DNA of 64,000 bases, taken from Hypericum androsaemum. Taxonomy: Eukaryota > Streptophyta > Magnoliopsida > Malpighiales > Hypericaceae. The notes under the pieces are model-generated. The model made no database searches and was not told the DNA's origin. It was given only the letters and a program-made list of their open reading frames with translations. Of this stretch, positions 12,147-24,091 are shown in pieces. The number at the start of each line of letters is the position of its first letter. The first letter of the stretch is position 1. Where the stretch lies: positions 5,456,001 through 5,520,000 of the forward strand of contig OZ023184.1 in the NCBI GenBank assembly GCA_963995505.1. Direction: 5' to 3'. The position numbers and the translations under genes were made by a program.

Positions 12147-14101
12147 CTAACCGATCCCGAAGTTGACGAAGGATCTGGACTTGAAGAGGCCGCGGAAGAG
12201 AAATCGAGTGGCTGATTCCTCAGGCTTTAGCTCCTCGGGGTTGCCTTTCACCTTCAGTAAGATCGTTGTACCGATCGCTTCCCGTATGGACTCTATGGTC
12301 TTGGAATCGACCGGATTCCCTGAGGCCTCCTGAACATAAAATGTATTGAGAGCCTTGTCACCTCTGGTTGTAACTTCCGCCCTGGTGACCGTGAGGCTGT
12401 TCTCCCGAAATATCCGGGTAACATCGGAGAGTAGACCGACTCTATCAGTGGTGCAAAGTTCTAGCTTCAAGCCCTGAACCCGAAAGGAAAACATGTTAAC
12501 CATCTAATGATCAAGTGCCATCAGCACAACATCAGAATAACTAAAAATGTCAAGTAGAGGCATTGGACATGACATTTTTGACCAGTAGACCAAACAAACT
12601 TCCAATAAAAGCTTGTTTAACAAATAAACAGAGGAATCGAGTAATATTGTTTGAATACCTCCGACACTCTTCTCTTTATAGCCGCTTCAAGACATTGTAT
12701 AACCCTTTGCCTCTCTGCCTCTGACTTCATTGGAGATCCATCTACATGTCTTACATAGTATTCCTGCACGGCATCATTCGAACATGGAAAAGTGATTACC
12801 GGATGAGCTTGCAACAGTAAATAGACAGACCTAACGGAATACCTGATGCGCTATCGGAGACCCGGCATCGATGTTTGCATGGAATACCTCGTACTCCATG
12901 TCTGTCAAAGTGCAAACTATATCGAACAGAAGCTTCGGCCTATCTTTGCTCCTTATAGTTATGATGGAATAGTCCTTCTCGTGCCAATTATCCACATTCA
13001 CATTAGGCTTGTCCTTCTCATCCAAGACATCATCCTCGATCGGCTCATAATCCCTATCAGCAAGCATCATCTGATGAAGCCTCCTCTCTGTATGCAAAAC
13101 CTCATGAGACACCATTGTCTTAGCTTCCCTCGATCTGTTACTCCCCTTCAGCACATTTCGAAGAAGCTCCTTAATTCTAGACAGCCTCTTGGGATCAGTA
13201 ACCGCAGAACCCGATTCCCTGTCAATCACTTGCATCACAGCTGCAGCCCTGCTGTTGTGTGTCCAAACCTCAGCATTGAGCACATTGCACCTCAGGTTGA
13301 GAAGTACAGCACTCACTTCAGAAAGCAAACCGGGCCTGTCGTTGCCGATCAACTCAATCACAGTGTGATCCGTTAACGACTCGACCCCAACGGATCTCAC
13401 AGAAGACGAGCTGTACAGTTCTGGCCCCAACGACTGTTACATTAAACATAACCAAGAAAATCAGACGCTAACATACATCCGCGCGGAATAAACCTCAAAA
13501 TCACGGAGCTCACCTTACTGATAAAACCAAGAACGAATTCGTCGGTGATCTTGTTTCCATCCTGATCCGTAACGTTAAAAACTGGCAAAAGCCAATGCAG
13601 AAATTAGCCTCTACCATCAAAGGGAGATAAGATTAGCCAATCCAAGAGAGAGCAAAGAAGTGGGGAAATCATGAATGTCTTACCATCCATGAACCAACCA
13701 CCATCCGAGGATATGTAAGCTTTAGTTATGACAAGGTTTAGATCGGTAAGAGTTTGGACAACCTCAAGAAGAATCCCGTGTTTGTTTACACTGTCCACCT
13801 GAACCACCATCAAATGGATCAACCAAACCAATTAAAAGAAAGCCTGTTTTTACAAAAATTAAAAACAAAACAACACATTACCCTAATAACGGTAGCATTC
13901 TTGCAGCTCTCATTATCAATAACCACCCTGAAATATTACATTTTTAATATATAAAAAAAGGGCGAAATGAGTAATTAAATTAAGTTGGCATTGAATTTGG
14001 ACATGGAGTTTAAGACAAAATGAAGAAAATTTGCAATAATAATAATAATACCTGAGTGGATTTAGTCTCTTGAACAACTTCTCGTATTCATCATTATCCA
14101 T
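12147..14101 (-). CDS. ACR4-like: ACT domain-repeat protein, ACR4/ACR5-like
   Basis: Seven exons join without breaking frame: 14101-14052, 13927-13882, 13798-13684, 13581-13514, 13433-12843, 12763-12659 and 12473-12147, 1302 nt in all, encoding 433 residues; every intron is GT-AG. The protein opens [15 protein letters not shown] and contains four ACT modules: [20 protein letters not shown] (about 34-110), [20 protein letters not shown] (about 115-190), [20 protein letters not shown] (about 255-325) and [20 protein letters not shown] (about 330-400), ending [18 protein letters not shown]. Length and order match the plant ACR family (about 420-450 aa), proteins made of four ACT domains, thought to sense amino acids; Arabidopsis ACR4 is stress- and nutrient-responsive. 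Ligand specificity cannot be read from sequence. Choice of ACR4 over ACR5 is inference. The gene looks intact. Confidence 0.93.
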
Positions 14102-16936
14102 GTCTCCTGAACAGCCACCGAGCAAAGATTATGAGTTGATTCTGGACATGGAAAATGGAGGAACCCCAGAAAGGAAATTCCTCAAGGGAAACGAGGAGAA
14201 GGGAACACGTACCTATTAGCACGTGGGTCGAAAGGTGCAAGCTTTAAGGACGGACTACTTGGGAAGTTGGTAGGTATCTATTTTTTTTTAGGAATCGAGA
14301 TGCTAATGTTCACTAATTTTTATTAATCATGTGTTAAAATATCACATATGATAAGTATGTATCTGGGTTTATGAAACCCACCAAGTTGGTAGTAATTTAG
14401 TGAAGGTGGAAACTTAATATTGTGAAGAGATTAGATGAGATGGATAAATTTGATAAATGTAAAAGCAGCCTCTCTCTCTCTCTCATATTTATAGTGGGGG
14501 TGAGGATGGAAAGAGGATAAGATCGTTACATGGGTGGGTTAGTTTCATTTCTTGTTTTTTTACCAATTTGTATTTAAATATTACATCAACTAATTCATAT
14601 TTAATTAAATTGAATATTGGTGCTCTATATTTTTAATAACTAAAACTCAAAATCTCTTAATTAAAATTTTTTTTATTAAACCAAATTGAACACTCGAATA
14701 TTGCTGTTTTTTGTGTTTGTATCATTTTCCAAATTATTACCAAGCCTGGTCGCTGTTTTGGATGTAATTATTACCATAGGGTAGCGGTAGGTAATTTAGA
14801 ATGGACCCTTAACGGAGCTACATTATGTTTCTCTTATTATTTGCCAAATAAAAACCATATATTATATGACCCCGTTACCCTACTACTCCGTACCTACCTC
14901 CTTCATAGAACATGGAACACGAGGCCTAATAGTGTCCCCCTTGTTATAGGCATGTGCGTGTCCACTGATATCCAATTATTTTACTTATTGCTACACCTAG
15001 TCGAGTTAGGGATGACCTGTTACTTCAACAAAAAAAAGGTAGGGACGACCATGATTCAAACCGAATCAGAGAATCATAGGTTTCAAAATAGGAAGTTCTG
15101 GAAACCGGATTCGAAACTATGACCAAAGTTTTAAAAATTGTCACCGAACCTTTTTAGAAAGTTCCGGTTTGTGATTTTTGAGAAACTTAAACCGGAAGTT
15201 CCGTTCTTTAGAAACTCTTCCATTCTTCAAATATTACATCATTCATTATCAATTAATTATATTATTAGCTACTAAAATATATTATTATTAATTATATTAT
15301 TAGCTACTAAAATATAGCATTTTATAATTAGGTAACTTAATTTTGTGCATTAAGTACAAGCCCAATTTTTTAATTTTTTAAAAAAGACAAAAAATGAAAT
15401 CTTGCAACTTGAGGTTCCACAACCGTCACGAAATCTTATTTTAAGGTTCTGGTTCCATTTTTTTATATATTAAACCACCCTCCAAGGTGGACTAAGGTCT
15501 AAGTAAAGAGATTAGAGATTAGACTTCAAATCACCTTCTGGAATAAAACTATTTATAACTATTTAAAATTCATAAGTCTATATTTAAAATTCTTGAGTTA
15601 AATATGAAAATTTTAATATGATATCAAAACGAGATGATTAAATAATTTGTTATTTCTCGTACAAGCCATTACCACATTATCTTTATATTTTGAGATACAT
15701 ATGAATATTTTCACCAATATTACTTAACTTTTCCTCAAAAAATAGCAGACTTATAATGTCAGAGATATCCGCCAATTACTCCAAACCTTATCTCGATGCA
15801 GGCTTCCTCTAATTTCCAAATTACAAAAATTCACTGTTGACTGAATTTGCAAACATTTTTTTAAAGATAAGTTTTACACCATACACGTTACAAATAAATT
15901 AGATTAGACAGTCTTCCATATAATTAGCTTATCCATCAATTATAATAGTTTCACCTAAAAAATATAATGTCAACAAATCGGGAATAACGTGGAACAGCCT
16001 TCCGCCTCTGTGACGTGGTTTACGAAATCGAAAGAACGAAAACGACGACGCAGGGAAGGGCGGAGGGTTCTTCCCCCCCGCAATGGAGCATCGAGCACGT
16101 GCCTGGAGGCCGGAGCTTGAAACAATGACAGTAACTTGCATTTGGTGTTTTTTCAATAAGTTGCTTGCTTTGGTTTAATTTCGTTGTGCAAATTTTTTAT
16201 TTTTTAAATTTGTGTATGTAAGTCAAAATCTGAACGAAAAATGAATAATTTTTCATATTTATAAATAATGTTTAGATACACACCACAATCTGTGTAGAAA
16301 TTTGGACACTTCCTAATTCCTATCAGGGATGGAGCCAGAAATTTAGTTTAGCTGAGTACAATAAAATTTTATTTTTTATTTAAGTAAATTAATAAATATC
16401 TATCTAAAAATTTGCCGGTCGATTTTTTATTCCTCTTACATATTGCCTTTTCCTTTGACGGGGAACATAGGCCATTGGGTTCTGGCAGGAAAATTACTAA
16501 GCAAAAAGGAAAGAACAAGAACACGTGAAGTCTGGTATTCTCCAATATTTTTAATCTTTGATAAGATTTCCTTTTTCAATGCTAGATCTACTTCTGGGGA
16601 CGGTGCTCGTGATGGGGCAGATTCTATGGGGACAAGGCTAATCCCCAATTTTGGGGACTAAAAGGAAGATTGTGGCAATTTAGGTATTAACAAAATAATT
16701 AAGGGTAAAATTGGAAAACTAATAAAAACAAAAGAGGAGATAGAAAATTAGCTGGCACACTTTTTATGAAAAGACTAAAAAGGTAAAAAAAATAAATAAA
16801 CCAATCTCACGTTAAAAGAGGAAAGGATTCTTTCTCTCTCTCATTAAATTATTGTCAATTTCAAAAATTCTACCACCTACCAGATTATTATTTTTTAAAT
16901 AAACTCAAAAAACCAAAGAACGAAAATACAATAGAA
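14102..16936. other. Upstream region of the ACT-repeat gene, AT-rich, no gene seen
   Basis: Contains a CT run at about 14472-14485, within leader distance of the minus-strand gene, and a direct repeat of ATTATATTATTAGCTACTAA at about 15253 and 15291 (38 bp apart). Open frames at 14841, 15929 and 16436 lack domains. Other stretches are AT-rich spacer. Confidence 0.4.
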
Positions 16937-17590
16937 AACCAATATCAGTACGTACTCAAACCAATATCAGTACGTACTCAAACCAATATCAGTACGTAAA
17001 ACCAATATCAGTACTTACTCAAACCAATATCACTACGTACTCAAACCAATATTAGTACGTACTCAAATCAATATCATTACGTCTGAAAACCAATATCAGT
17101 ATAGACTAAAACCAATGTCAATATGTACTAAAACCAATATTAGTACGTACTCAAACCAATATCAGTACGTACTCTAACCAATATCAGTACGTACTCAAAC
17201 CAATATCAGTACGTACTCAAACCAATATCATTACGTCTAAAAACCAATATCAGTACAGACTAAAACAAATGTCAATACGTACTAAAACCAATATCAATAG
17301 GTAATCAAATCAATAACAAGATGTACTCAAACCAATATCAATACATACTCAAGCCAATATTATTAGCGATTGAAACCAATATCAGTACAGAGTAAAACCA
17401 ATATCAATACATACTCGAACCAATATTATTACAGACTAAAACCAATATCATTACATACTCAAACCAAACAAAAGAGATTACGAAAACCAATATCAATACT
17501 GTAGAAAACCAATATCACTACTGTAGAAAACCATTATCACTACTGAAGAAAACCATTATCACTACTGTAGAAAACCAATAACACTACTGT
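16937..17590. repeat. 22-bp minisatellite, about 29 units
   Basis: Unit ACCAATATCAGTACGTACTCAA, tandem with point changes across about 650 bp. The left two thirds keep GTACGTAC; the last five units (from about 17488) change to ACCAATATCACTACTGTAGAAA. A larger period is visible: a block with ATTACGTCT, CAGTAYAGACTAAAAC and AATGTCAATAYGTACT occurs at about 17080-17130 and again at 17228-17285. Unit spacing has no spacer-repeat alternation, so this is not a CRISPR array. Confidence 0.95.
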
Positions 17591-18575
17591 ATTCTCCTTC
17601 CGTCGTTTCTTCTTCTTCACAGACAGCAAGCGGCGGCGGTACTCCAGGCGACGGACGAGCGACGGCGAGCACGTCTCCTCTAGGCACGACGCCGGTTCGT
17701 GGGCTCTCTCCCCGAGCTCTCTCTCTCCGCGAGCTCTCTCTCTCTCCTTGACGGCTCCTTCTTCTTCTGCCGAGCTCTCTCTCTCCTCGATGGCGGGATG
17801 ACGCCGGGCAGCAGCGGATGGGACTCGGCCAGCAGACATGAGGAATTTTTAATGGAGGAGGGAGAGAGAGAAAAAGAAGAAGAAGAAAAGGAAGAGACGT
17901 GGGAGAGATGGTGGGTTGTGTTTAAAAAAGTTTAAATAGATGGGGTGGAAACCCTAGTTGGTATGGGATGGGTAAAAAGTCAAAAGTATCCTTGATAGAT
18001 TAATGGCCCTTGGATTTGCAGATATTGTTTTAAAATTAAATCTGACGGCCTATATCTAACTCCCCACCTATGGACAACATTTATTTAATCCCCACTCAAT
18101 CCATCCTCCTCGTGAGGGGCCAACAACACCAACACCATTCTTACAACATGGACTTTTACGACACATTTGTGTGGTTGTACTTGGACAATATATCAGTCAA
18201 TGCATAGTTGTACTTGAACGACACATATGTAAAAATAATAGCACATCAATTTTTCAAAGGAAAAAATATAAGGGTATATCTATTTTCAAAAATAAAAATA
18301 AAAGGCACGTATTTTAAATGCATCAAATGATATTTAGTCTAGTAGCACAAGGCGTGTACAGATTCGAGAAAGTCCAGGACTCAAGCCTTGATATGATATA
18401 AAAATTTTACATTAAAAAATGTCATTTTAAAGATAAAAACACAACGACGCGTTAATTTCAAAACCAAAAATATATTAGATCAAGTGCATAATCCCAACAT
18501 GAAACTTAGCTGCTCAAACCACAAAGGTTAAATTCATATATTCCAACGACACATATGCTTCCACGTCGTGGATTT
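17591..18575. other. CT/GA-rich low-complexity block and spacer
   Basis: 17700-17800 is rich in CTCTCT and 17850-17910 in GAGAGA and GAAGAAG, giving chance open frames on both strands (17540-17839 minus, 17699-17935 plus) that are shadows of one another. No domain is recognisable. 17940-18570 is AT-rich spacer. Confidence 0.5.
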
Positions 18576-18775
18576 ATCATTGTTGGAGTGTAAAATTATC
18601 AAGTCTCTGAGATCGGGGTCGACCAAGGCAATCATTGAGGTGCGAATATTTGAGAGTCAACTCACCTTAGCAAGAGTCACTCGGCCGGTGTCTCGAAGGC
18701 ATGAAATCTTCTTGAGGTGAAAGAGCCTAGGCTGAGTAGTAACATACCTAGGTGTGAACTGGTCGTGGGTGAGCT

Positions 18776-18930
18776 GGGTGCACCCCGCACACCGATTCGT
18801 CATGGAGTGAAATGGGTGCACCCCAAACATCGATTCGTCCAAGAGTGAAATAGGTGCACCCCGCATAGCGACTTGTCACAGAGTGAAATGGGTGCACCTC
18901 GCACACCAAAGGGGGTAGGCGCACCCTACA
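18776..18930. repeat. 38-bp tandem repeat in U3 of the solo LTR
   Basis: GGGTGCACCCCGCACACCGA-type units repeat at 18776, 18814, 18852 and 18890, followed by shorter degenerate GGCGCACC units to about 18975. U3 repeats often act as enhancers in plant LTR elements; that role here is inference. The minus-strand frames over it come from the repetition. Confidence 0.75.
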
Positions 18931-19107
18931 CTCCAAAAGAAGTAGGCGCAAAAGGAGTAGGTGCACCCCGCACTCTTAAGTTTTCCTATACTAAGTCGGG
19001 GTGAATATTCTTACATTGAAAATGGCCTAAAAGAAATTTCCTTGTACGAGGTGTGGCCTGATTTAAGTCTTTCCTATATTGGAGACCGGGGCTAGGTCAA
19101 GATGCTC

Positions 19108-19116
19108 TATATAAAG
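19108..19116 (+). promoter_or_regulatory. TATA box of the solo LTR
   Basis: TATATAAAG, preceding GGGTTCGTGCAGAGG, in the expected place upstream of R-U5. Could still drive read-through transcription rightwards. Confidence 0.6.
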
Positions 19117-19313
19117 AGGGTTCGTGCAGAGGAGCAAGATATCCATAAAACACAACCAACATCAAATTTATTTATCTTGTCTTTAGCTTTTCCTTTCCCT
19201 AGCACAGCTTAGCCTAGTCTAGCAAAATTTTCTCCCTCTTCGTTAGTAAAACTACTCCAATTCTGTCTCGGGAAGTCTTAGCTTTCTTGTACCCCTTTTT
19301 CTGCAACAATCAT

Positions 19314-20904
19314 TTAAGTATGAAAGAAGATGAGCGACTTGAAATACTTGATTCATAGATGTCGAGCATCTATCGTCCAGTGTTCTAAGACTATGTTTAA
19401 TGGTGACCCAGGCTAACCTGGGTCACGAAATGAACAATTATTTTTTCTCATCCACAAACAACCCAATTCAATTAAATATTTTCTAGAAGTGGTGACCTTG
19501 TCCAACCCAGGTCACTAAATAAATAAATAATTTCTCTATCATCTACATACATGTATTATTTATACGAATTTCTACAGAGATTTAAAAAATTAAACTGTAT
19601 ATGAATTGAAAATATTAGGCTCAATTTATAGAAAATAAAAAATACAAAATTTTCATATTTTTAAATAATAATAATATTGTGTCAAGTATCACTAGATTAT
19701 ATTTAAAAAGAAAAAAAAACCCCGGGTCCTGTAAAGGGGCGGATGACAACCCGTGACACTCGCCCGGGCGGGGCACATTTTAGTTCCTTTTTTTTTTCAA
19801 TTCTTGACCTCGGCCCTAAATGGTTGGTTGCCTGGGAATTCGAACCCCACTCACGATTGAACTGCTTCCGAACCTACCTAATCGGGGAAGACACGAGGAG
19901 CGCACGTTCTTTTTGTTGGAAAAATTGAGTAGAATTTTGTGAGTAAATTGATAATTTAAAGAGAATTTTAATGAGCATAAAGTATTTGAGAATTAATTTG
20001 AGATGTTATAAAAATAAAATAATCTAGGTTTAAAATTCAAATTTATTAATCATCATTTATTTTCAAAATATGTAAACCATTTTAATGATCAAAAATTGTA
20101 ATGGGCCATTTATTTCTTCAAAAAATTTTGACTTTTCAATTAAAAATTAGTTGTTACAAAATTAATTTCTGACACTCTTTTGCTCAAATTTTCTATTCCG
20201 AATATCAAATATTGATCCAGATAATCCAGCAGAAAGTCTGAATTTGAATGTCAATTACTATTGATTGGCAATGATTTCGACAATGTGCCATATATGGTTG
20301 GAAAGCTCTATGTGTCTAGTTTCGCGCACACACACACTTCAAACGAAGAATAATTTGGAATTTCCTAGAAGAAGTTATGGTCATTTTCCCACAAGGACAT
20401 AGATTCATCCAAAAACATACCAAGTTCATGTACTTAGGAGTTTTGAGCCATTTAATTTACATTTCTTGGTTTAATTCGAGTACATGCATGGTAGGGCTGT
20501 TATGCATGAATTCTTCCTAGTCAAAGAACATATTCATGTACTTGGATTCATTTAGAGTCATTACTACACTGTACATAGATCCCTATAAATAGTCCAACAC
20601 TTGTAATGTTTTGGCAAGTTGAGTTGAAAATCAATAAAGAGTTATGGTCTAATGACTTATTTTAGAAGATGAATTTTTTTTAGTTATTCTCTTAGCCTTT
20701 AGGTGGCTTTTTTTAGTTGTCGAGTGGTCGAAATTCTTTGGTGGATTCTATCGAGTGTAGAGTATCTTCTCAATCGCGTTGGTGGATTCCATCGAGTGAA
20801 GGGTCTTTATCCGAGTGTGTTCTTGTGTTCCCTCCTCACGTCTCTACCTTTTGGTATCATACATTGTCTTTGTTAGTTCTTGATTACCTAATAAATTTTT
20901 AGAA
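19314..20904. other. Spacer with hairpin and weak LTR-like signals
   Basis: A 10-bp-arm palindrome GTGACCCAGG-CTAA-CCTGGGTCAC lies at about 19403-19426, and a related GTGACC..GGTCAC pair follows at about 19491-19515. At 20581-20590 CTATAAATAG, then AATAAAG at 20633 and TTGGTATCAT (primer-site-like) at 20851, suggest a degraded LTR ending just before the PPR relic. No gene seen. Confidence 0.35.
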
Positions 20905-21723
20905 GGATCCGTTTAATCCTGATTCTTATGTGGGGAGTTGCTTGATAACGTTGTACGTGAAGTGCAGAGAGTTGGACAGCGCGAGGAAGGTGTTCGATGA
21001 ATTGCCTAATAGAAATGTTGTAACTTAGAAAGCTATTATTTCTGGGTTTGCTGGGGAGCTGCAGGTTGCGGAATACTTGGAGCTCTATTCTATGATTAGG
21101 AAGTCGACGGTGAAGCCTAATGATAATACGTTCTCGAGCCGGGAGTGGAGCTCTCGGGCGTGGAATGGGTGTGCATTGTCAAGGTATGTACCTCAAGTGT
21201 GGGAGCCTCAAAGATGCACTGAACGTTTTCTCCAACATGATTGATAAAGATGTCGTATCGTGGAATTCCATGATCGTCGGATATGCTCTCCATGGTTCGA
21301 CAATGCAAACGATCCTTCTTCTCGAAAAGATGAAGCACCAAGGAGTAAGGCCTGATGGCATTACATTTCTAGATATCTTATCTTCGGACTTCGATTCGAT
21401 GGTCGGATTTGCTGTCAAACCAGGACTAGATCATTACTCTTGTTTGGTTGATCTTCTTGGTCGTGCTGTTGAATTTGTACGCAGGTGCCAAGTATTGGGA
21501 TCAGGTAGCACGGACGAGAAAACCGGTGAAAGAGGGCTTAGAACTAACCATGGATATAGTTGGATTGTGATTACCAATCAGGTTTGCAGATTCCGAGCAG
21601 AGGACGGGTCCAATGCTCGATCTGGTAAGATTTTAGCTATTGTAAAAAGTCTAGCAGAATACATGACATTTTCTGAAGCACGAGAGAAGATGAATGTAAC
21701 TTTTTTTAGGGGTAAGCTAAGCT
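20905..21723 (+). pseudogene. PPR protein pseudogene (PLS subclass, E-type end)
   Basis: Shifted fragments of a plant pentatricopeptide-repeat protein. The first reads LITLYVKCRELDSARKVFDE then an in-frame stop before KAIISGFAG (20940-21060). The second, 21120-21723, reads GMYLKCGSLKDALNVFSNM, DVVSWNSMIVGYALHG, GVRPDGITFLDILSS, LDHYSCLVDLLGRA and an E-motif-like GYSWIVITNQVCRFRAEDGS. Such proteins bind organelle RNA and usually have ten or more repeats; only three or four remain and intervening repeats are missing, so this is a truncated, broken copy. It lacks introns, as most PPR genes do. Confidence 0.88.
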
Positions 21724-21725
21724 GA

Positions 21726-22255
21726 ATATAACTTCTATCATTAGTTAAAGGTTAAAATTTTGTTTAGTGATTTGTCATACCTATGTGACATATCGTTCAC
21801 CTTAGACACTTTATAGTGGACCCTCTACATCAAGTCACATGATGACTTGGTATAGATCCAACAATCTACAATCGACATGTGGATTGATAATTTTTAATTA
21901 ACTAAATGACTTGGATATATAAATATAGAAACTAAATCATCATATGATTGTGATATAAGTTTGAATAAATTGTTTCATATTAAAAAAATTTAATTAGGAA
22001 ATAGTCCAACGAATAATAGAAAGTATAACTTCACTTCTTTTAATTTGTCACATCGCATGGCCAGAACCCACAATTTTCATCATTTTCATTTTTGAAGAAG
22101 TAAAACAATTAATGGATTAAAATATTTTTCATTACATTAATATCCGCCTAATCTTTTGGTTTGTTTGGTCGAAACTATCTTGTATCATAGAATTTACAGT
22201 TCAAACTAACCAGGGTTGAAACTGCCATTAAATTTCTATTTTTATTGAAGAGATT
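21726..22255. repeat. Left arm of a large inverted repeat, with spacer
   Basis: Bases about 21780-22040 match the reverse complement of about 25190-25485, sharing GTGACATATC, GGATTGATAATTTTTAATTA, ATATATAAATAT and TTAATTAGGAAAT in order. About 22040-22255 is not repeated. The retroelement composite sits between the arms. Confidence 0.75.
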
Positions 22256-22539
22256 TGATGTGAACTCTGTTACGGATCCACGCAGAAGTCGGATCTATCT
22301 ACGTTCAGATTAATGAAAATCTCGACCCGTTGTTTGCGTCTCTGCAAGAACCTCGGTATGAATAACCTCGACCCGCTGCTGTAAGGAAACAAGAACATTG
22401 ATTTGATGAAGACACCACAAACAGTGATGTAGATCCGCTTGATAAGTCATAGCAGAACGAACGGAATCCCTCCACTGTGTTCGAACAGTACCGAAGAACC
22501 AAGAGAGCAAAGTCCACATTTTTTGTATCCAAATTATTT

Positions 22540-23460
22540 TTCAGCCTAGAAAAAGAAAGAGAAAGAAGGCTGAAAAAAATCAGAAATAAGAAGAGAAAAA
22601 AGAAGAGTGGAAAGAGCAAAGTTTCCGGAAAAAATGTCTCGCAACTACACGAGAAGAAATTTTGAAGCTTATTTGTGAATGCTTGATCCAAAGATTATAG
22701 AGGCCATGATGACTGGGATGAAGCATATAATGAGAATAGAGGTCAAGAAGCTAACCGAAAAGATGGACCAGATAGTGTGCAAATAAGAGCAACTACATGA
22801 CGTTCCTAATTTGTATAGTGGAAAAAAAATTCAACCAAGGAAGATTAAGGAGAACACCATTCACACTATTGAGGACAAGACATGTAGTTCTCACAATCGT
22901 TCGGAGGTTACATCTGATGAGGTTATTAAAGAGGTTTTGACATGGGGAAAATTTGGTGAATATTCTATTGACTTGTTCGATGGAGATTATTTTGATGAGC
23001 ATACCATGTCACTTCTTTACGTGAGGGATTTGTTGAATGAATCAGTATTGGTGGATGTTGTTGATATTAAGATGTGCTTAACTGCTATTGATGGTGAACA
23101 AAAAGAAAGTGTTGTTGTGGTTGACAAAGAAGACGTTCAACCCATATATTAAATGTCTCCTGATTTTCATGTTGAACATATTGACTTCTTAGGAGTTGAA
23201 AAGTTTGATTATGTTAGAGGGTCAACGGTTATGAACGTTTAGAATGCTTTGAAGATTGCAAAAAGGATTATACGAATTAGTAGGTCCTTGGCTTTTGAGA
23301 TGGAGCGACTTCTGATTGCTTAAGATCAAAGTACTTGTTCTATTAGAACGAAAGGTATCAAGTTCACCCACGACGTTCAAAGATTTCATCTTGTTCAAGC
23401 ATGGTAGTGAATTGGGAAAAGCATGACATGTGCAAGAATTTGAGGACAAATCTATTTCAA
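22540..23460 (+). pseudogene. Internal coding relic of the composite element
   Basis: The longest open piece, 22811-23152 (113 aa), includes EVLTWGKFGEYSIDLFDGDY and LLYVRDLLNESVLVDVVD; shifted continuations read HVEHIDFLGVEKFDYVRG just downstream and reach the purine tract next to the LTR. The same order of motifs (YVEHIDFLGVDKFAYVES, LRELFNKSCVIDGAD) occurs in the LTR element at 49557-53309, so this is a family-specific region rather than a host gene. I do not recognise a domain. Broken by several stops. Confidence 0.6.
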
Positions 23461-23471
23461 GAGGAGGAGAA

Positions 23472-24091
23472 TGATATGAACCAGATCTGCAAGAAGCCTA
23501 AATTAATTAATAATTTATTTTTGAGTTTTAGAGTCTATTTAGGAAGTTAATTATTTGTTAATTTTATTTTATAGGAGTTATATTCTATTTAGGAAGTTAC
23601 TTATGTGATAATTATTAGGAGTTCTAGTTTATTTAGGAAGTCAATTATGAGATAATCATATTTTTTAGTATTCCTAGTAGGATTAGAGTTGTTTTCCTTT
23701 TTAGTTTCCCTTTTTAAGTCATATTTATCTAGTTATAAATTTTGTTTAATTAGAAATTTCTTGTAACATTCTGCCTATATACATAGGCATTATAAATGAG
23801 AATGGGATAAATAATTTGGATTCAAAAAATGTGGGCTTTACTCTATTGGTTCTTCAGAATTGTTCGAACACAGCAGAGGAATTCCATTCGTTCTCCTACG
23901 ATTTATCAAGCGGATCTACATCATCGTTTGTGCAATCTTCATCAAATCAAGGTTCTTGTTTCCTACAACGGCGGGTCGAGATTGTTCATACCGAGGTTCT
24001 TGCAGAGGCACAAACAACGGGTCGAGATCTCCATCATTATGAACGTAGATAGATCTGGTTTCTGCGTAGATCAGTAACGGGGTTCACATCA
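23472..24091 (+). repeat. Complete LTR inside the composite element
   Basis: Starts TGATATGAACC, ends GGTTCACATCA (near-perfect inverted ends), preceded by the purine tract AAGAGGAGGAGAA and followed by a tRNA-Met-type primer site TGGTATCAGAGC. 620 bp. TATATACATAGGCATTATAAA at about 23777 is TATA-like. Confidence 0.85.

Larger units (their letters stand above)
18581..19308 (+). mobile_element. Solo LTR with exact 5-bp target duplication
   Basis: The element begins TGTTGGAGTG and ends TTTCTGCAACA (TGTTG/CAACA), and ATCAT flanks it on both sides (18576-18580 and 19309-19313). A TATA box (TATATAAAG, 19108-19116) sits about 190 bp before the right end, placing U3-R-U5 on the plus strand. The U3 part carries a 38-bp tandem repeat with GGGTGCACC at 18776, 18814, 18852 and 18890. 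No internal region or second LTR remains, so it is a recombination product between two LTRs of a lost element. Superfamily cannot be read from an LTR alone. Confidence 0.88.

Noticed and set aside
12846..13376. Plus-strand frame of 176 codons
   Set aside because: Lies opposite the large exon of the ACT-repeat gene and has no domain; it is a shadow of that exon.
16937..17590. CRISPR-like regular repeats
   Set aside because: Units are contiguous with no unique spacers and the DNA is plant nuclear; it is a minisatellite.
17540..17935. Overlapping Ser/Leu- and Glu/Arg-rich frames on both strands
   Set aside because: Generated by CT/GA simple repeats.
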